Source: an uncultured Eubacterium sp.
GTDB taxonomy: Bacteria > Bacillota_A > Clostridia > Lachnospirales > Lachnospiraceae
Assembly: GCA_948468465.1 (NCBI GenBank)
Contig: CAOKJJ010000161.1
Span: 1 to 11,546, forward strand
Direction: 5' to 3'
DNA: 11,546 nt
Below, piece after piece: positions 1-7,020 of this stretch. A program made the position numbers and the translations under genes. Position 1 is the first letter of the stretch. Every line of letters begins with the position of its first letter. A model generated the notes under the pieces. That model made no database searches, was not told the origin of the DNA, and worked only from the letters and a program-made list of their open reading frames with translations.

Positions 1-15
1 CAAATAAAATAGCAT
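1..15 (-). CDS. Possible start of a further downstream gene (partial, runs off the window)
   Basis: An ATG at 15-13 on the minus strand is preceded by GGGAGG (22-27) with a 6-base spacer, a good ribosome binding site. Only five codons are inside the window (M-L-F-Y-L), so no product can be named. It lies 38 bases after the rlmD stop on the same strand and, if real, would be the next gene of that operon. A small hairpin, CGCAA (27-31) with TTGCG (35-39), sits at the upstream edge of the ribosome binding site. Confidence 0.4.
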
Positions 16-53
16 TCTATACCTCCCGCAACAATTGCGTTATAATCTTTATT

Positions 54-1835
54 TTAAATAACCTCAAAGTGTTTCAAAGCATCTTTTATCGCTTCCGCTT
101 TCTCCGCCGTCGGATGCTTCCTCGGCTGTTTCAATTCCTCTACCGCATTAGGAGCATCATACATCGGCAATCCTAACTCCCTTTTTACCTCTGCGATATA
201 TGCGGTATGTACTTTGAAGCCATACTTCGCTTCTATGTACTCCTTAATCATCTTATATGTAACTCGCTCTTTCGGCTTGTACGCTTCGGCTCTTTTGGCG
301 ATATTATCAAGCGGCACTTTGCTCTCACCCTCACCAAACTCCACTTTTACGCTGATTACGCTGTCGGGTTTTTTGTGGGAAAGCATTACAACCGTCTCCA
401 CATGATACGTCTGGCAAAAAAGATCCACCCCCTGCACCCGCATCAACTCATACCCTCCCGCACACAATACTTTCAAGTCTCTGGCCAAAGTAGCCGAATC
501 ACAACTCACATACACAACCCTGTCCGGCTGCACCTTCAAAATCGCTTCCAACAGCTTTGCTCCGCAGCCCTTCCGCGGCGGGTCTACGACAACAACCTGC
601 GGCCGCCATTCTCTATTCCCCCTGTTGTCTCTATTCCCCCTGTTATCTCTATTTTCCCTATTCTCTCCATCCCCCAAAATCAACTCTTCCTCATCACCCC
701 CGCTAAGCCTTTCCAGCACATCCTCTGCTTCTCCAACAAAAAACTCCGCATTGCCAATTCCGTTCATCTGAGCATTCCTTCTGGCATCTTCCACTGCCTG
801 CGGAACGATCTCGATCCCATACACTTTCCTGGCACGCCGGGCCAAAAACAATGAAATTGTTCCGATTCCACAGTACAGGTCCCATACAATCTCTTTTCCG
901 CTTAACCTGGCAAATTCCAATACTTTCCCATACAAAACCTCTGTCTGTACCGGATTGACCTGATAAAAGGACAATGGTGAAATCCGGAACCTGACGTCTC
1001 CGATATAATCCTCAATATAATCCGTTCCCCACAGCGTTTTGACAGTATCTCCCATAATAACATTGCTGCGCTGTTCATTCGGGTTCACGGAAATGCTTGT
1101 CATCCCTTCCATGCCTGTGAGCCTGTCCACAAGCTCCTTTGCATGCGGAAGTGATTTTCCGTTGATCACCATACATACCATCAGCTGCTTTGTACGAAAT
1201 CCATACCGGATTAATACATGCCGAATCAGGCCGGTTCCGCTTTTTTCATCATACGGTTCGATCCCGTACTGCTCCATCCATTTTAAAATATGCGCTATTA
1301 TGTCACGATTGTGCGGTACGCCCAAATAGCAGTCCTCCATAGGAATAATTACATGCGTACGTGCTGCGTAAAATCCGGCTGCCAAATTTCCGTTTTTATC
1401 ACGTCCAATTGGAAACTGTGCTTTATTGCGGTAGCGAAATGCATGCCGCATGCCAATAACAGGCTCCATCGGTATTTGAGAAATGTCGATTCCTCCGATC
1501 CGCATGAGATTATTTTGTATTTTGTTTTGCTTATACTCCAGCTGTTTTTCATAGGAAAGCGCCTGAATCTGGCAGCCGCCGCACTGTTTGTGAATTGGAC
1601 ACAGCGGTTCTGTCCGGTCTGGCGACGGTTCGATGATCTCCAATAATTTTGCGTAGCCGTATGTCTTTTTCATCTTGATTATCTTTGCGGTGATTTTATC
1701 TCCAACGAGTGCGTCCTTTACAAAAAAAGTCATGGCATTGTTTTCTTTGCTGCAGGCTTTCGTTGTTTTGCCGACACCGGAACCGTCGGCGCTCAAATCT
1801 ACGATTTCTAATTCGATGCTGTCATTTTTTTTCAT
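54..1835 (-). CDS. rlmD: 23S rRNA (uracil-C5)-methyltransferase RlmD/RumA family, with C-terminal extension
   Basis: This enzyme methylates a uracil of 23S rRNA at C5 (U1939 in E. coli numbering for RlmD) using S-adenosylmethionine. The 593-residue protein has an N-terminal TRAM RNA-binding domain (about 1-68), iron-sulfur cluster cysteines C79, C85, C88 and C169, the SAM motif DLYCGIGT (319-326), DPPRKG (418-423) and catalytic C445 in the VSCDSATLARDL block. The annotation as RlmD rather than a related RlmCD-type enzyme rests on general family resemblance, so the exact target uracil is less certain than the reaction. It is longer than typical family members (about 430-460) for two reasons: a repeat-encoded Asn/Arg/Asp/Gly-rich insertion at about 391-409, and an extra domain of about 106 residues (488-593) after the catalytic fold. 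The ATG start has GGAG 6 bases upstream. It is the last complete gene of the minus-strand operon, after yhaM. Confidence 0.92.
   Translation of the reverse strand: MKKNDSIELEIVDLSADGSGVGKTTKACSKENNAMTFFVKDALVGDKITAKIIKMKKTYGYAKLLEIIEPSPDRTEPLCPIHKQCGGCQIQALSYEKQLEYKQNKIQNNLMRIGGIDISQIPMEPVIGMRHAFRYRNKAQFPIGRDKNGNLAAGFYAARTHVIIPMEDCYLGVPHNRDIIAHILKWMEQYGIEPYDEKSGTGLIRHVLIRYGFRTKQLMVCMVINGKSLPHAKELVDRLTGMEGMTSISVNPNEQRSNVIMGDTVKTLWGTDYIEDYIGDVRFRISPLSFYQVNPVQTEVLYGKVLEFARLSGKEIVWDLYCGIGTISLFLARRARKVYGIEIVPQAVEDARRNAQMNGIGNAEFFVGEAEDVLERLSGGDEEELILGDGENRENRDNRGNRDNRGNREWRPQVVVVDPPRKGCGAKLLEAILKVQPDRVVYVSCDSATLARDLKVLCAGGYELMRVQGVDLFCQTYHVETVVMLSHKKPDSVISVKVEFGEGESKVPLDNIAKRAEAYKPKERVTYKMIKEYIEAKYGFKVHTAYIAEVKRELGLPMYDAPNAVEELKQPRKHPTAEKAEAIKDALKHFEVI
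610..663. repeat. 18-bp in-frame tandem repeat inside rlmD
   Basis: Three 18-bp units lie at 610-627, 628-645 and 646-663 on the plus strand. The first two differ only at the last base; the third has diverged at several positions, and a decayed partial copy may follow. Because 18 is a multiple of three, the array stays in frame and encodes an Asn-Arg-rich hexapeptide-like repeat (N-R-G-N-R-D type) in a loop just before the DPPRKG motif of RlmD. It reads as a coding minisatellite produced by slippage or duplication. Confidence 0.85.
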
Positions 1836-1843
1836 GTTCTTCT

Positions 1844-1939
1844 CCGTTCTTTGATGTTTCCATTTTTTGATGCTTTCTTTTGTCGATGCTTTCTTTTGTC
1901 GATACTTCCGTTTTTTGATGCTTCTGTTTTTTGCTTATT
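1844..1939. repeat. 16-bp tandem repeat array (six units) in the rlmD leader
   Basis: On the minus strand the 96 bases upstream of the rlmD ribosome binding site are six contiguous 16-bp units: 1844-1859, 1860-1875, 1876-1891, 1892-1907, 1908-1923 and 1924-1939 (plus-strand coordinates). The general minus-strand unit is AAGCATCAAAAAACGG, with a second variant ending GACAAAAGA at units 1876-1891 and 1892-1907, which differ from each other at one base. The farthest unit (1924-1939) is the most diverged. The last unit before the gene ends in CGG and runs straight into the GGAG ribosome binding site. The minus-strand units are purine-rich. No spacers are present, so this is not CRISPR. Confidence 0.9.
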
Positions 1940-1988
1940 TCGCAGACATTTGCATTATTTTCTGGCATAAAAATACAGCCGGCGAATC

Positions 1989-2019
1989 TCTGAGGTACAT
2001 TTATCACCTGTACCTCAGA
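1989..2019. other. Strong hairpin between yhaM and rlmD
   Basis: An 11-bp perfect inverted repeat, TCTGAGGTACA (1989-1999) and TGTACCTCAGA (2009-2019), surrounds a 9-base loop. It begins about 46 bases after the yhaM stop in the direction of transcription. No T-run follows it immediately on the minus strand (a TATTTTTAT stretch appears only about 15 bases later), so it is not a classical intrinsic terminator. It may be a weak terminator, an mRNA 3'-end stabilizer or processing site for yhaM, or a palindromic protein-binding site. The 1836-2065 spacer otherwise holds only the 16-bp repeat array, and I see no convincing rlmD promoter there. Confidence 0.6.
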
Positions 2020-2065
2020 AATATTTGTTTCCGCCCGCTTAAAAATAATCTTTTATCGTTCGTTA

Positions 2066-3010
2066 TCAGATACTTGATCTTCTTATATTGGAATCAAAAG
2101 AGCGATGAAATCCCAGCCAGTCCGTATTGCCCTCTGGTACATTTACAAAAGCTTCTTCCAATGCTTCCATCTTTGCGTCCATATTGTCTGCAAAGCTTAA
2201 CGCCACTGCTTCTGCGAGAGCCGGTTTTTTTGGTGAGCCGTATTCGAGCTCTCCGTGATGCGCTAAGATACAGTGTATCAGTTCATCGGCCAGCTTTTTC
2301 GGAAAGCCTGGGATCTGCCTGATCCGCTCTGTCAGCATCTGGGCGCCAATAATAATATGCCCTAACAGCTGACCTGCATCCGTATAATCATTTTCAGGAA
2401 ATCTGGACAGTTCCTTCAGCTTTCCGACATCATGGAATACTGCTGCTGTCACGAGCAGATCTCTGTTTAAAATGTGATATTGCGCCGCGTAATTTTCACA
2501 TAACTTTGCCACTCCCAAAGTATGCTGGAGCAGTCCGCCTACAAATCCGTGATGCATTGTCTTTGCCGCGGAGTGAAACTTGAATGCTTCCTGAAACTTT
2601 GTATTTTCAAAAAAGCCCATGGTCAGCTCTTTTAAATGCGGATTTTCAATCCGGTAAATCAGTTCCATTAGCTCCGCATACATCTGGTCCGCGTCATATT
2701 TGCTGACCGGCAGATATTCTTTTGGATCGTATTCTCCCGGCTGAGCCTTTCGGATTCGTTTGATGTTCAGCTGCAGTGCACCCTGAAAGCTTGTTACATC
2801 ACCGACTACGTTCAGATAATCCAGTTTTTCAAAATCTTCTATGCCAAGGGAACTTGGATCCCAGATTTTTGCATCCAGTGTTCCGGTTTTATCCTGCATC
2901 GTTAGTGACACAAACGGTTTGCCCGCTTTTGTCACTGATGGCTGTTTATTTTTACACAGGTAAATCTCATTAACGCGTTCTCCCTCACGCAATGTTTCTA
3001 TATAACGCAT
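2066..3010 (-). CDS. yhaM: YhaM-type 3'-5' exoribonuclease (OB-fold plus HD domain)
   Basis: YhaM-family enzymes are cytoplasmic metal-dependent 3'-5' exoribonucleases of Firmicutes that trim RNA 3' ends. The 314-residue protein has the family's length and layout: an N-terminal OB-fold nucleic-acid-binding domain (about 12-88, including the TMQDKTGTLDAKIW block) and an HD hydrolase domain (about 150-285). Likely metal ligands are H163, H193-D194, H218, H251-H252 and D275; H153-H154 lie at the start of the domain. GGAGG stands 7 bases before the ATG. It is 53 bases downstream of the HtrA-like gene and upstream of rlmD on the same strand, so it is probably cotranscribed with both. The gap to the HtrA-like gene is AT-rich and contains an 11-base direct repeat (3031-3041 and 3055-3065) without a promoter I can defend. 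Confidence 0.92.
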   Translation of the reverse strand: MRYIETLREGERVNEIYLCKNKQPSVTKAGKPFVSLTMQDKTGTLDAKIWDPSSLGIEDFEKLDYLNVVGDVTSFQGALQLNIKRIRKAQPGEYDPKEYLPVSKYDADQMYAELMELIYRIENPHLKELTMGFFENTKFQEAFKFHSAAKTMHHGFVGGLLQHTLGVAKLCENYAAQYHILNRDLLVTAAVFHDVGKLKELSRFPENDYTDAGQLLGHIIIGAQMLTERIRQIPGFPKKLADELIHCILAHHGELEYGSPKKPALAEAVALSFADNMDAKMEALEEAFVNVPEGNTDWLGFHRSFDSNIRRSSI

Positions 3011-3063
3011 ACTTCTGCCTCCATTTTATATTTCTATCTCTGTTTTTATCTATTTTTCTATCT

Positions 3064-4380
3064 CTATCTTAACACCCCGACCTCTACTGTACAGGTAAAT
3101 TTCTTATACCCTTGCGTATTCTGCCGGTTTGCGGTAATTTTTACCTTATCCCCTTTTTTCAGCTTTAATATCATTTGCTGATAGTCTTCCATAGAAAGCA
3201 CTTCCTCTTTGCCTACCGAGACGATGACATCACCTGTCTGGAGTCCCGCTGCCATTGCGGGGCCATCCACTACCGCTTCTTTAATATATACGCCTTTCGG
3301 AATGTCATATTCCTCGGAAATCGCATCTGTAACCGTACTTCCTTTAATACCCAAATAGGGCACGTTGATGCCGTTTGAAAGCAGTTCTATAATGTCCTTC
3401 AGTTCAGAAACAGACACCGCTGTCAATGTGTTCTGTTCCTTTTGCATATAAGGGGATTTTAAAAACAGGCCGATGACTTCTCCGTTTGTATTAATGAGCA
3501 CCCCGTTTCCTTTTGCATTTGCAACGATATTTGTTGTAAATACCGTATAGTTGCGGTCTTCGGTTGTAATTGAGTTTGATACAGAGGTGATATTTCCGGT
3601 CAGTATCGAATAATTCGTGCCGAGAGGGCTTCCAAGCGCAACGACAATCTTGCCCTGCCTGAGATTCAATGAATTACCAAGCACAGCCGTTTCTATCTGG
3701 TTCATTGTAGTTTTCGCAACCTTTTCCACTGGTACGCTTAAAACAGCAATGCCTGTATTTCCATCATATTTTTTCAGGGATGCGTCAAGCGTATCATTAT
3801 TGATAAAAGTCACCTGAATGGACTTGACATCCTGAATCACCTGATATTCAGTCAAAATCAGCAGTTCTTTGCTTGTATTCCCTATAATGAGTCCTGACGC
3901 CTGTCCTGGCGATTCGTACGGAGAATCAAAAATATCCACACCTTCCTTAATTCCTGTTACTGTAACAATAGACTTATTTACACGGTTGCCGATCTGGTAG
4001 AGCTCGTTTTGCAGCACCTGGTAATCATCCAGCGTCATTGCCTTCTTTTCTGTAATGTAAACGGTCTTTTGCTTTTTATCTTCTTTATCCGATTCCTGCT
4101 GCGCGGCATCCGTTTCCTGCTTCTCATCCTCTTCCTGAGAATTTTCCGGATTTTGTTCGTCTTCCAATGTGTCTTTCGGAATACCAACCCACTGGTCTTC
4201 TTTTGGAGCAAACCAGGGCTCCAGCTTCGGTCTCATCGCACAAAAAACAAGGCATGAAACGAATCCAAACAGAATCGCATACCCAATCGTTGCAATGCCT
4301 TTCTGCATAAGCTGTTTTTTATTTACCGGCTTATCTTTGATCTTTTCTTTGATGAAATGCTCTTCGTTTTTATATGGCAT
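3064..4380 (-). CDS. Membrane-anchored HtrA/DegP-like PDZ protein, predicted catalytically dead
   Basis: The 438-residue protein has a short cytoplasmic tail, one transmembrane segment (about 27-49), an acidic, probably disordered linker (about 68-105), a trypsin-like S1C fold (about 120-335) and a PDZ domain (about 340-430, with the YLGIKG and GLQTGDVIVSVG blocks). HtrA proteins normally degrade or chaperone misfolded envelope proteins outside the membrane. Here, aligned by eye, the catalytic His of the LTNNHV motif is Q180 (LTEYQV), the Asp of DLAVL is G210 (GIAVL), and the Ser of GNSGGPL is G291 (KGNGVL). The only histidine is H8, on the cytoplasmic side. A protein-binding or scaffold role is inferred. 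I chose the ATG at 4380 because GAGGGG lies 7 bases upstream; an in-frame ATG at 4407 would add nine residues but has no properly spaced site. First gene of the minus-strand operon. Confidence 0.85.
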   Translation of the reverse strand: MPYKNEEHFIKEKIKDKPVNKKQLMQKGIATIGYAILFGFVSCLVFCAMRPKLEPWFAPKEDQWVGIPKDTLEDEQNPENSQEEDEKQETDAAQQESDKEDKKQKTVYITEKKAMTLDDYQVLQNELYQIGNRVNKSIVTVTGIKEGVDIFDSPYESPGQASGLIIGNTSKELLILTEYQVIQDVKSIQVTFINNDTLDASLKKYDGNTGIAVLSVPVEKVAKTTMNQIETAVLGNSLNLRQGKIVVALGSPLGTNYSILTGNITSVSNSITTEDRNYTVFTTNIVANAKGNGVLINTNGEVIGLFLKSPYMQKEQNTLTAVSVSELKDIIELLSNGINVPYLGIKGSTVTDAISEEYDIPKGVYIKEAVVDGPAMAAGLQTGDVIVSVGKEEVLSMEDYQQMILKLKKGDKVKITANRQNTQGYKKFTCTVEVGVLR

Positions 4381-4439
4381 GAAAAAACCCCTCTTCCCAT
4401 TACCCATTCCACTTTTGTTTTTCGATCCCTTATGTTAAG

Positions 4440-4468
4440 ATTATACGAGGATTTGGCATTTATTTCAA
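4440..4468 (-). promoter_or_regulatory. Sigma-A-type promoter for the HtrA-like/yhaM/rlmD operon
   Basis: On the minus strand TTGAAA (plus coordinates 4463-4468) and a perfect TATAAT (4440-4445) are separated by exactly 17 bases. Transcription would start near 4433, leaving a leader of about 50 bases before the chosen HtrA-like start at 4380. This is the best promoter-like sequence I found in the window. Confidence 0.8.
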
Positions 4469-4474
4469 GAAAAT

Positions 4475-4501
4475 AAGTAATTTTTCTTGCAAATATTACT
4501 T
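4475..4501. promoter_or_regulatory. Inverted repeat between the divergent promoters
   Basis: AAGTAAT (4475-4481) and ATTACTT (4495-4501) form a perfect 7-bp inverted repeat with a 13-base spacer. It lies just upstream of the minus-strand -35 box and touches the proposed plus-strand -35 box, so a dimeric regulator bound here could affect both operons. The spacing, 20 bases centre to centre, is about two helical turns. The region is AT-rich, so chance is possible. Confidence 0.35.
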
Positions 4502-4528
4502 TTCACTTACGAATTTATCATGTAAAAT
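4500..4528 (+). promoter_or_regulatory. Possible promoter of the mutS2 operon
   Basis: TTTTCA (4500-4505) and TAAAAT (4523-4528) are separated by 17 bases. They match the sigma-A consensus at four and five of six positions. Transcription would start near 4535 and leave a leader of about 78 bases. The 4381-4612 intergenic region also contains the opposite promoter and a GGAACG direct repeat (4537-4542 and 4557-4562). Confidence 0.5.
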
Positions 4529-4612
4529 GGATATCAGGAACGGTATGCAAATAACCGGAACGAATGATTTCAAAACACATTGATATTTAAACACACTGCA
4601 GGAAGGACCACG

Positions 4613-6997
4613 ATGATGAATAAAAAAGTTCTTTATACTTTAGAATATAACAAAATTACAGAACAGTTGTCCGCGTATGCCTCTTCGGGCTGGGCCAAAG
4701 AACACTGCCTGCATCTTAAGCCTATGACAGAGCTTCCTAAGATCGAACAGGCACAAGCTGAGACTGCCGCCGCCCTCTCTCGTATTTACCGAAAAGGAAG
4801 CATTTCTTTCAGCGGCATTCATACCATAGGCATGTCGCTAAAGCGTCTGGAAGTCGGCGGTGTTCTTGGCATCGAAGAACTGCTCCATATTGCTTCTTTG
4901 CTGGATGCCGCCAAACGTGTAAAAAATTACGGTAGAGCGGACAGAGACAATGTTCCCGAGGATACGCTGGATGGTATGTTTCAGGCTATTGAACCATTAA
5001 CGCCTCTTTGCGCAGAAATCAGACGCTGCATTATCTCTGAGGATGAGATTGCAGATGATGCAAGCAGCCAGTTAAAATCCATCCGCCGCAGCATCCAGGG
5101 TATGAGCGGCAAAATCCATAACCAGATGAACCAAATACTGAATCATTCCACAACAAGAACTTATCTGCAGGATGCTGTTGTCACTATGCGAAATGGCCGG
5201 TACTGCCTTCCGGTAAAGGCTGAATATAAAAATCAGATATCCGGCATGATCCATGATCAGTCTTCTTCCGGTTCCACATTGTTTATTGAGCCTGCCAGCA
5301 TCGTGAACCTGAATAATGAATTAAAGGAACTCTATTTAAAAGAACAGGAAGAGATTGATAAAATCATTGCAGAGCTGAGCAATCAGGTGGCTGTCAGCAG
5401 CGAAGTGCTTTTGAGCGACTATAAGCTGCTTACGACTTTGGATTTCATTTTTGCAAAAGCGGAACTGGCGCAGGAACACAATGCCGTCGCACCGGAATTC
5501 AACACGCAGGGCCGTATCCACCTCCGCCGTGCAAGGCATCCGCTGCTTCAAAAAAAATCCGTAGTGCCGATAGATATCCGGCTGGGTGATGATTTTCAGC
5601 TGCTTGTTGTAACCGGGCCTAATACAGGAGGCAAGACTGTTTCTTTGAAGACGGCCGGCCTTTTAACGCTGATGGGCCAGGCCGGGCTGCACATTCCTGC
5701 TGGGGACCGCTCCCAGCTTGCCGTTTTTGAAAATGTCTTTGCGGATATTGGTGACGAGCAGAGCATTGAGCAAAGCTTAAGCACATTTTCATCCCATATG
5801 ACAAATATCGTAACGATCTTAAAAAAAGTTACGCCGAATTCACTCGTATTGTTTGATGAACTTTGCTCCGGAACCGATCCGACAGAAGGCGCGGCATTAG
5901 CCATTTCCATCTTATCCAGTCTGCTGACGCGCGGCGTGCGCGTTATGGCAACGACGCATTATAGTGAGCTGAAAGTATTTGCGCTCTCCACCGAAGGCGT
6001 ACAAAATGCCTGCTGCGAATTTGACGTAGAAACATTAAGCCCTACGTACCGCCTGCTGATCGGTATTCCCGGCAAAAGCAACGCCTTTGCCATATCAGGC
6101 AAGCTGGGGCTTTCAGATGATATTATCGCAGATGCCAAAACACGCATTACCTCCAGCGAACAAAATTTTGAAGATCTGATTGCCGATTTGGAAACAAGCC
6201 GCACAACCATCGAAAAAGAACGTTTAGAAATCGAACAATATAAACAGGAGCTTGCAAAGCTGCACGCGCAGGCCGAATCAAAGCAGGAAAAACTGGACAG
6301 CCGGCGTGACAAAATTATTCAGGAAGCAAATGAACAGGCTCTGGCTATTTTAAAAGAAGCAAAAGACGCTGCTGATGCCAGTATCCGCAATTTCCAAAAA
6401 TACGGCACAACCAATCCAACTGCCAGCGATTTGGAAAAAGAACGTGCCGCGCTGCGCAGCAGAATGAATGAAACAGAATCGCGTATTGCGAAAAACCAAA
6501 AACAGCCGGCCGTCAACAACAAAGTGCCAAAAAAACTGCGGCTTGGCGACTCTGTCCGTGTACTCAGCATGAACCAGCGCGGCACTGTATCTACGCTGCC
6601 AAATGCAAAAGGGGATTTGTTTGTTCAAATGGGAATCCTGCGCACCCAGGTCAATATCAAAGATCTGGTGCTGTTAGAAGAGGAAACAGGCACTGCCTCC
6701 AAAAAATCCGCAAAAACAGGCGCGGGAAAAATACGTATGTCAAAAGCGTCCAGCATTTCAGCCGAAGTCATGCTGATTGGCAAAACCGTCGATGAAGCTA
6801 TTATGGTATTGGATAAATATTTGGATGATGCCTACCTCTCCCATCTGTCAACCGTACGTGTCGTGCATGGAAAAGGAACCGGCGCGCTGCGCAATGCGGT
6901 ACATCAGCATCTGCGCCGCGTCAAATATGTAGACTCCTTTCACCTTGGCGAATTCGGAGAAGGAGATTCAGGTGTTACTATCGTTACATTTAAATAG
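4613..6997 (+). CDS. mutS2: MutS2 family ATPase with C-terminal Smr domain
   Basis: MutS2 is a MutS-like ATPase that lacks the mismatch-recognition domain. It is linked in different bacteria to suppression of recombination and, in Bacillus subtilis, to rescue of collided ribosomes. The 794-residue protein has the MutS core/clamp region (about 1-300), Walker A GPNTGGKT (335-342), Walker B ending D415-E416, a signature-like STFSSHM stretch before Walker B, a long charged coiled coil (about 515-635), a KOW-like beta domain (about 640-690) and a C-terminal Smr domain (about 715-794) with HGKGTG at 752-757. The Smr LDLR motif is replaced by VMLI (719-722). The ATG at 4613 follows GGAAGG by 6 bases; ATG 4616 is an equally plausible start, whereas the upstream in-frame TTG at 4580 has no ribosome binding site. 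First gene of the operon with the two-component genes. Confidence 0.93.
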   Translation: MMNKKVLYTLEYNKITEQLSAYASSGWAKEHCLHLKPMTELPKIEQAQAETAAALSRIYRKGSISFSGIHTIGMSLKRLEVGGVLGIEELLHIASLLDAAKRVKNYGRADRDNVPEDTLDGMFQAIEPLTPLCAEIRRCIISEDEIADDASSQLKSIRRSIQGMSGKIHNQMNQILNHSTTRTYLQDAVVTMRNGRYCLPVKAEYKNQISGMIHDQSSSGSTLFIEPASIVNLNNELKELYLKEQEEIDKIIAELSNQVAVSSEVLLSDYKLLTTLDFIFAKAELAQEHNAVAPEFNTQGRIHLRRARHPLLQKKSVVPIDIRLGDDFQLLVVTGPNTGGKTVSLKTAGLLTLMGQAGLHIPAGDRSQLAVFENVFADIGDEQSIEQSLSTFSSHMTNIVTILKKVTPNSLVLFDELCSGTDPTEGAALAISILSSLLTRGVRVMATTHYSELKVFALSTEGVQNACCEFDVETLSPTYRLLIGIPGKSNAFAISGKLGLSDDIIADAKTRITSSEQNFEDLIADLETSRTTIEKERLEIEQYKQELAKLHAQAESKQEKLDSRRDKIIQEANEQALAILKEAKDAADASIRNFQKYGTTNPTASDLEKERAALRSRMNETESRIAKNQKQPAVNNKVPKKLRLGDSVRVLSMNQRGTVSTLPNAKGDLFVQMGILRTQVNIKDLVLLEEETGTASKKSAKTGAGKIRMSKASSISAEVMLIGKTVDEAIMVLDKYLDDAYLSHLSTVRVVHGKGTGALRNAVHQHLRRVKYVDSFHLGEFGEGDSGVTIVTFK

Positions 6998-7020
6998 CAT
7001 AGGATGCAGGAGGAGGATAT

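Noticed and set aside
610..663. 18-bp and 16-bp repeats considered as a small CRISPR array
   Set aside because: The units are contiguous, with no unique spacers, and no cas genes are present.
207..854. Long plus-strand open frame (215 codons) opposite rlmD
   Set aside because: It is antisense to well-supported catalytic motifs of RlmD, resembles no protein family and is low-complexity where it crosses the 18-bp repeat.
1822..2007. Minus-strand open frame of 61 residues, rich in Lys, His and Gln, starting at GTG and overlapping the rlmD start
   Set aside because: Its composition comes from the 16-bp repeats, its start lies inside the hairpin, and it has no ribosome binding site. The repeat period is not a multiple of three, so a protein role is unlikely.
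3031..3065. 11-base direct repeat TTTCTATCTCT in the spacer before yhaM
   Set aside because: It is a short pyrimidine-rich low-complexity stretch with only two copies and no promoter-like partner, and it partly overlaps the stop codon of the HtrA-like gene.
3064..4380. HtrA-like gene as a decaying pseudogene
   Set aside because: The frame is intact over 438 codons, the PDZ domain and membrane segment are well formed, and it has the strongest promoter seen here. Loss of exactly the catalytic residues fits a retained pseudoenzyme better than random decay.
4537..4562. GGAACG direct repeat (4537-4542 and 4557-4562) in the mutS2 leader
   Set aside because: Only six bases are shared, it lies downstream of the proposed promoter, and chance is a sufficient explanation.
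4580..4612. TTG at 4580 as the mutS2 start
   Set aside because: No ribosome binding site precedes it, whereas GGAAGG is correctly spaced before ATG 4613, and MutS2 proteins begin near that point.
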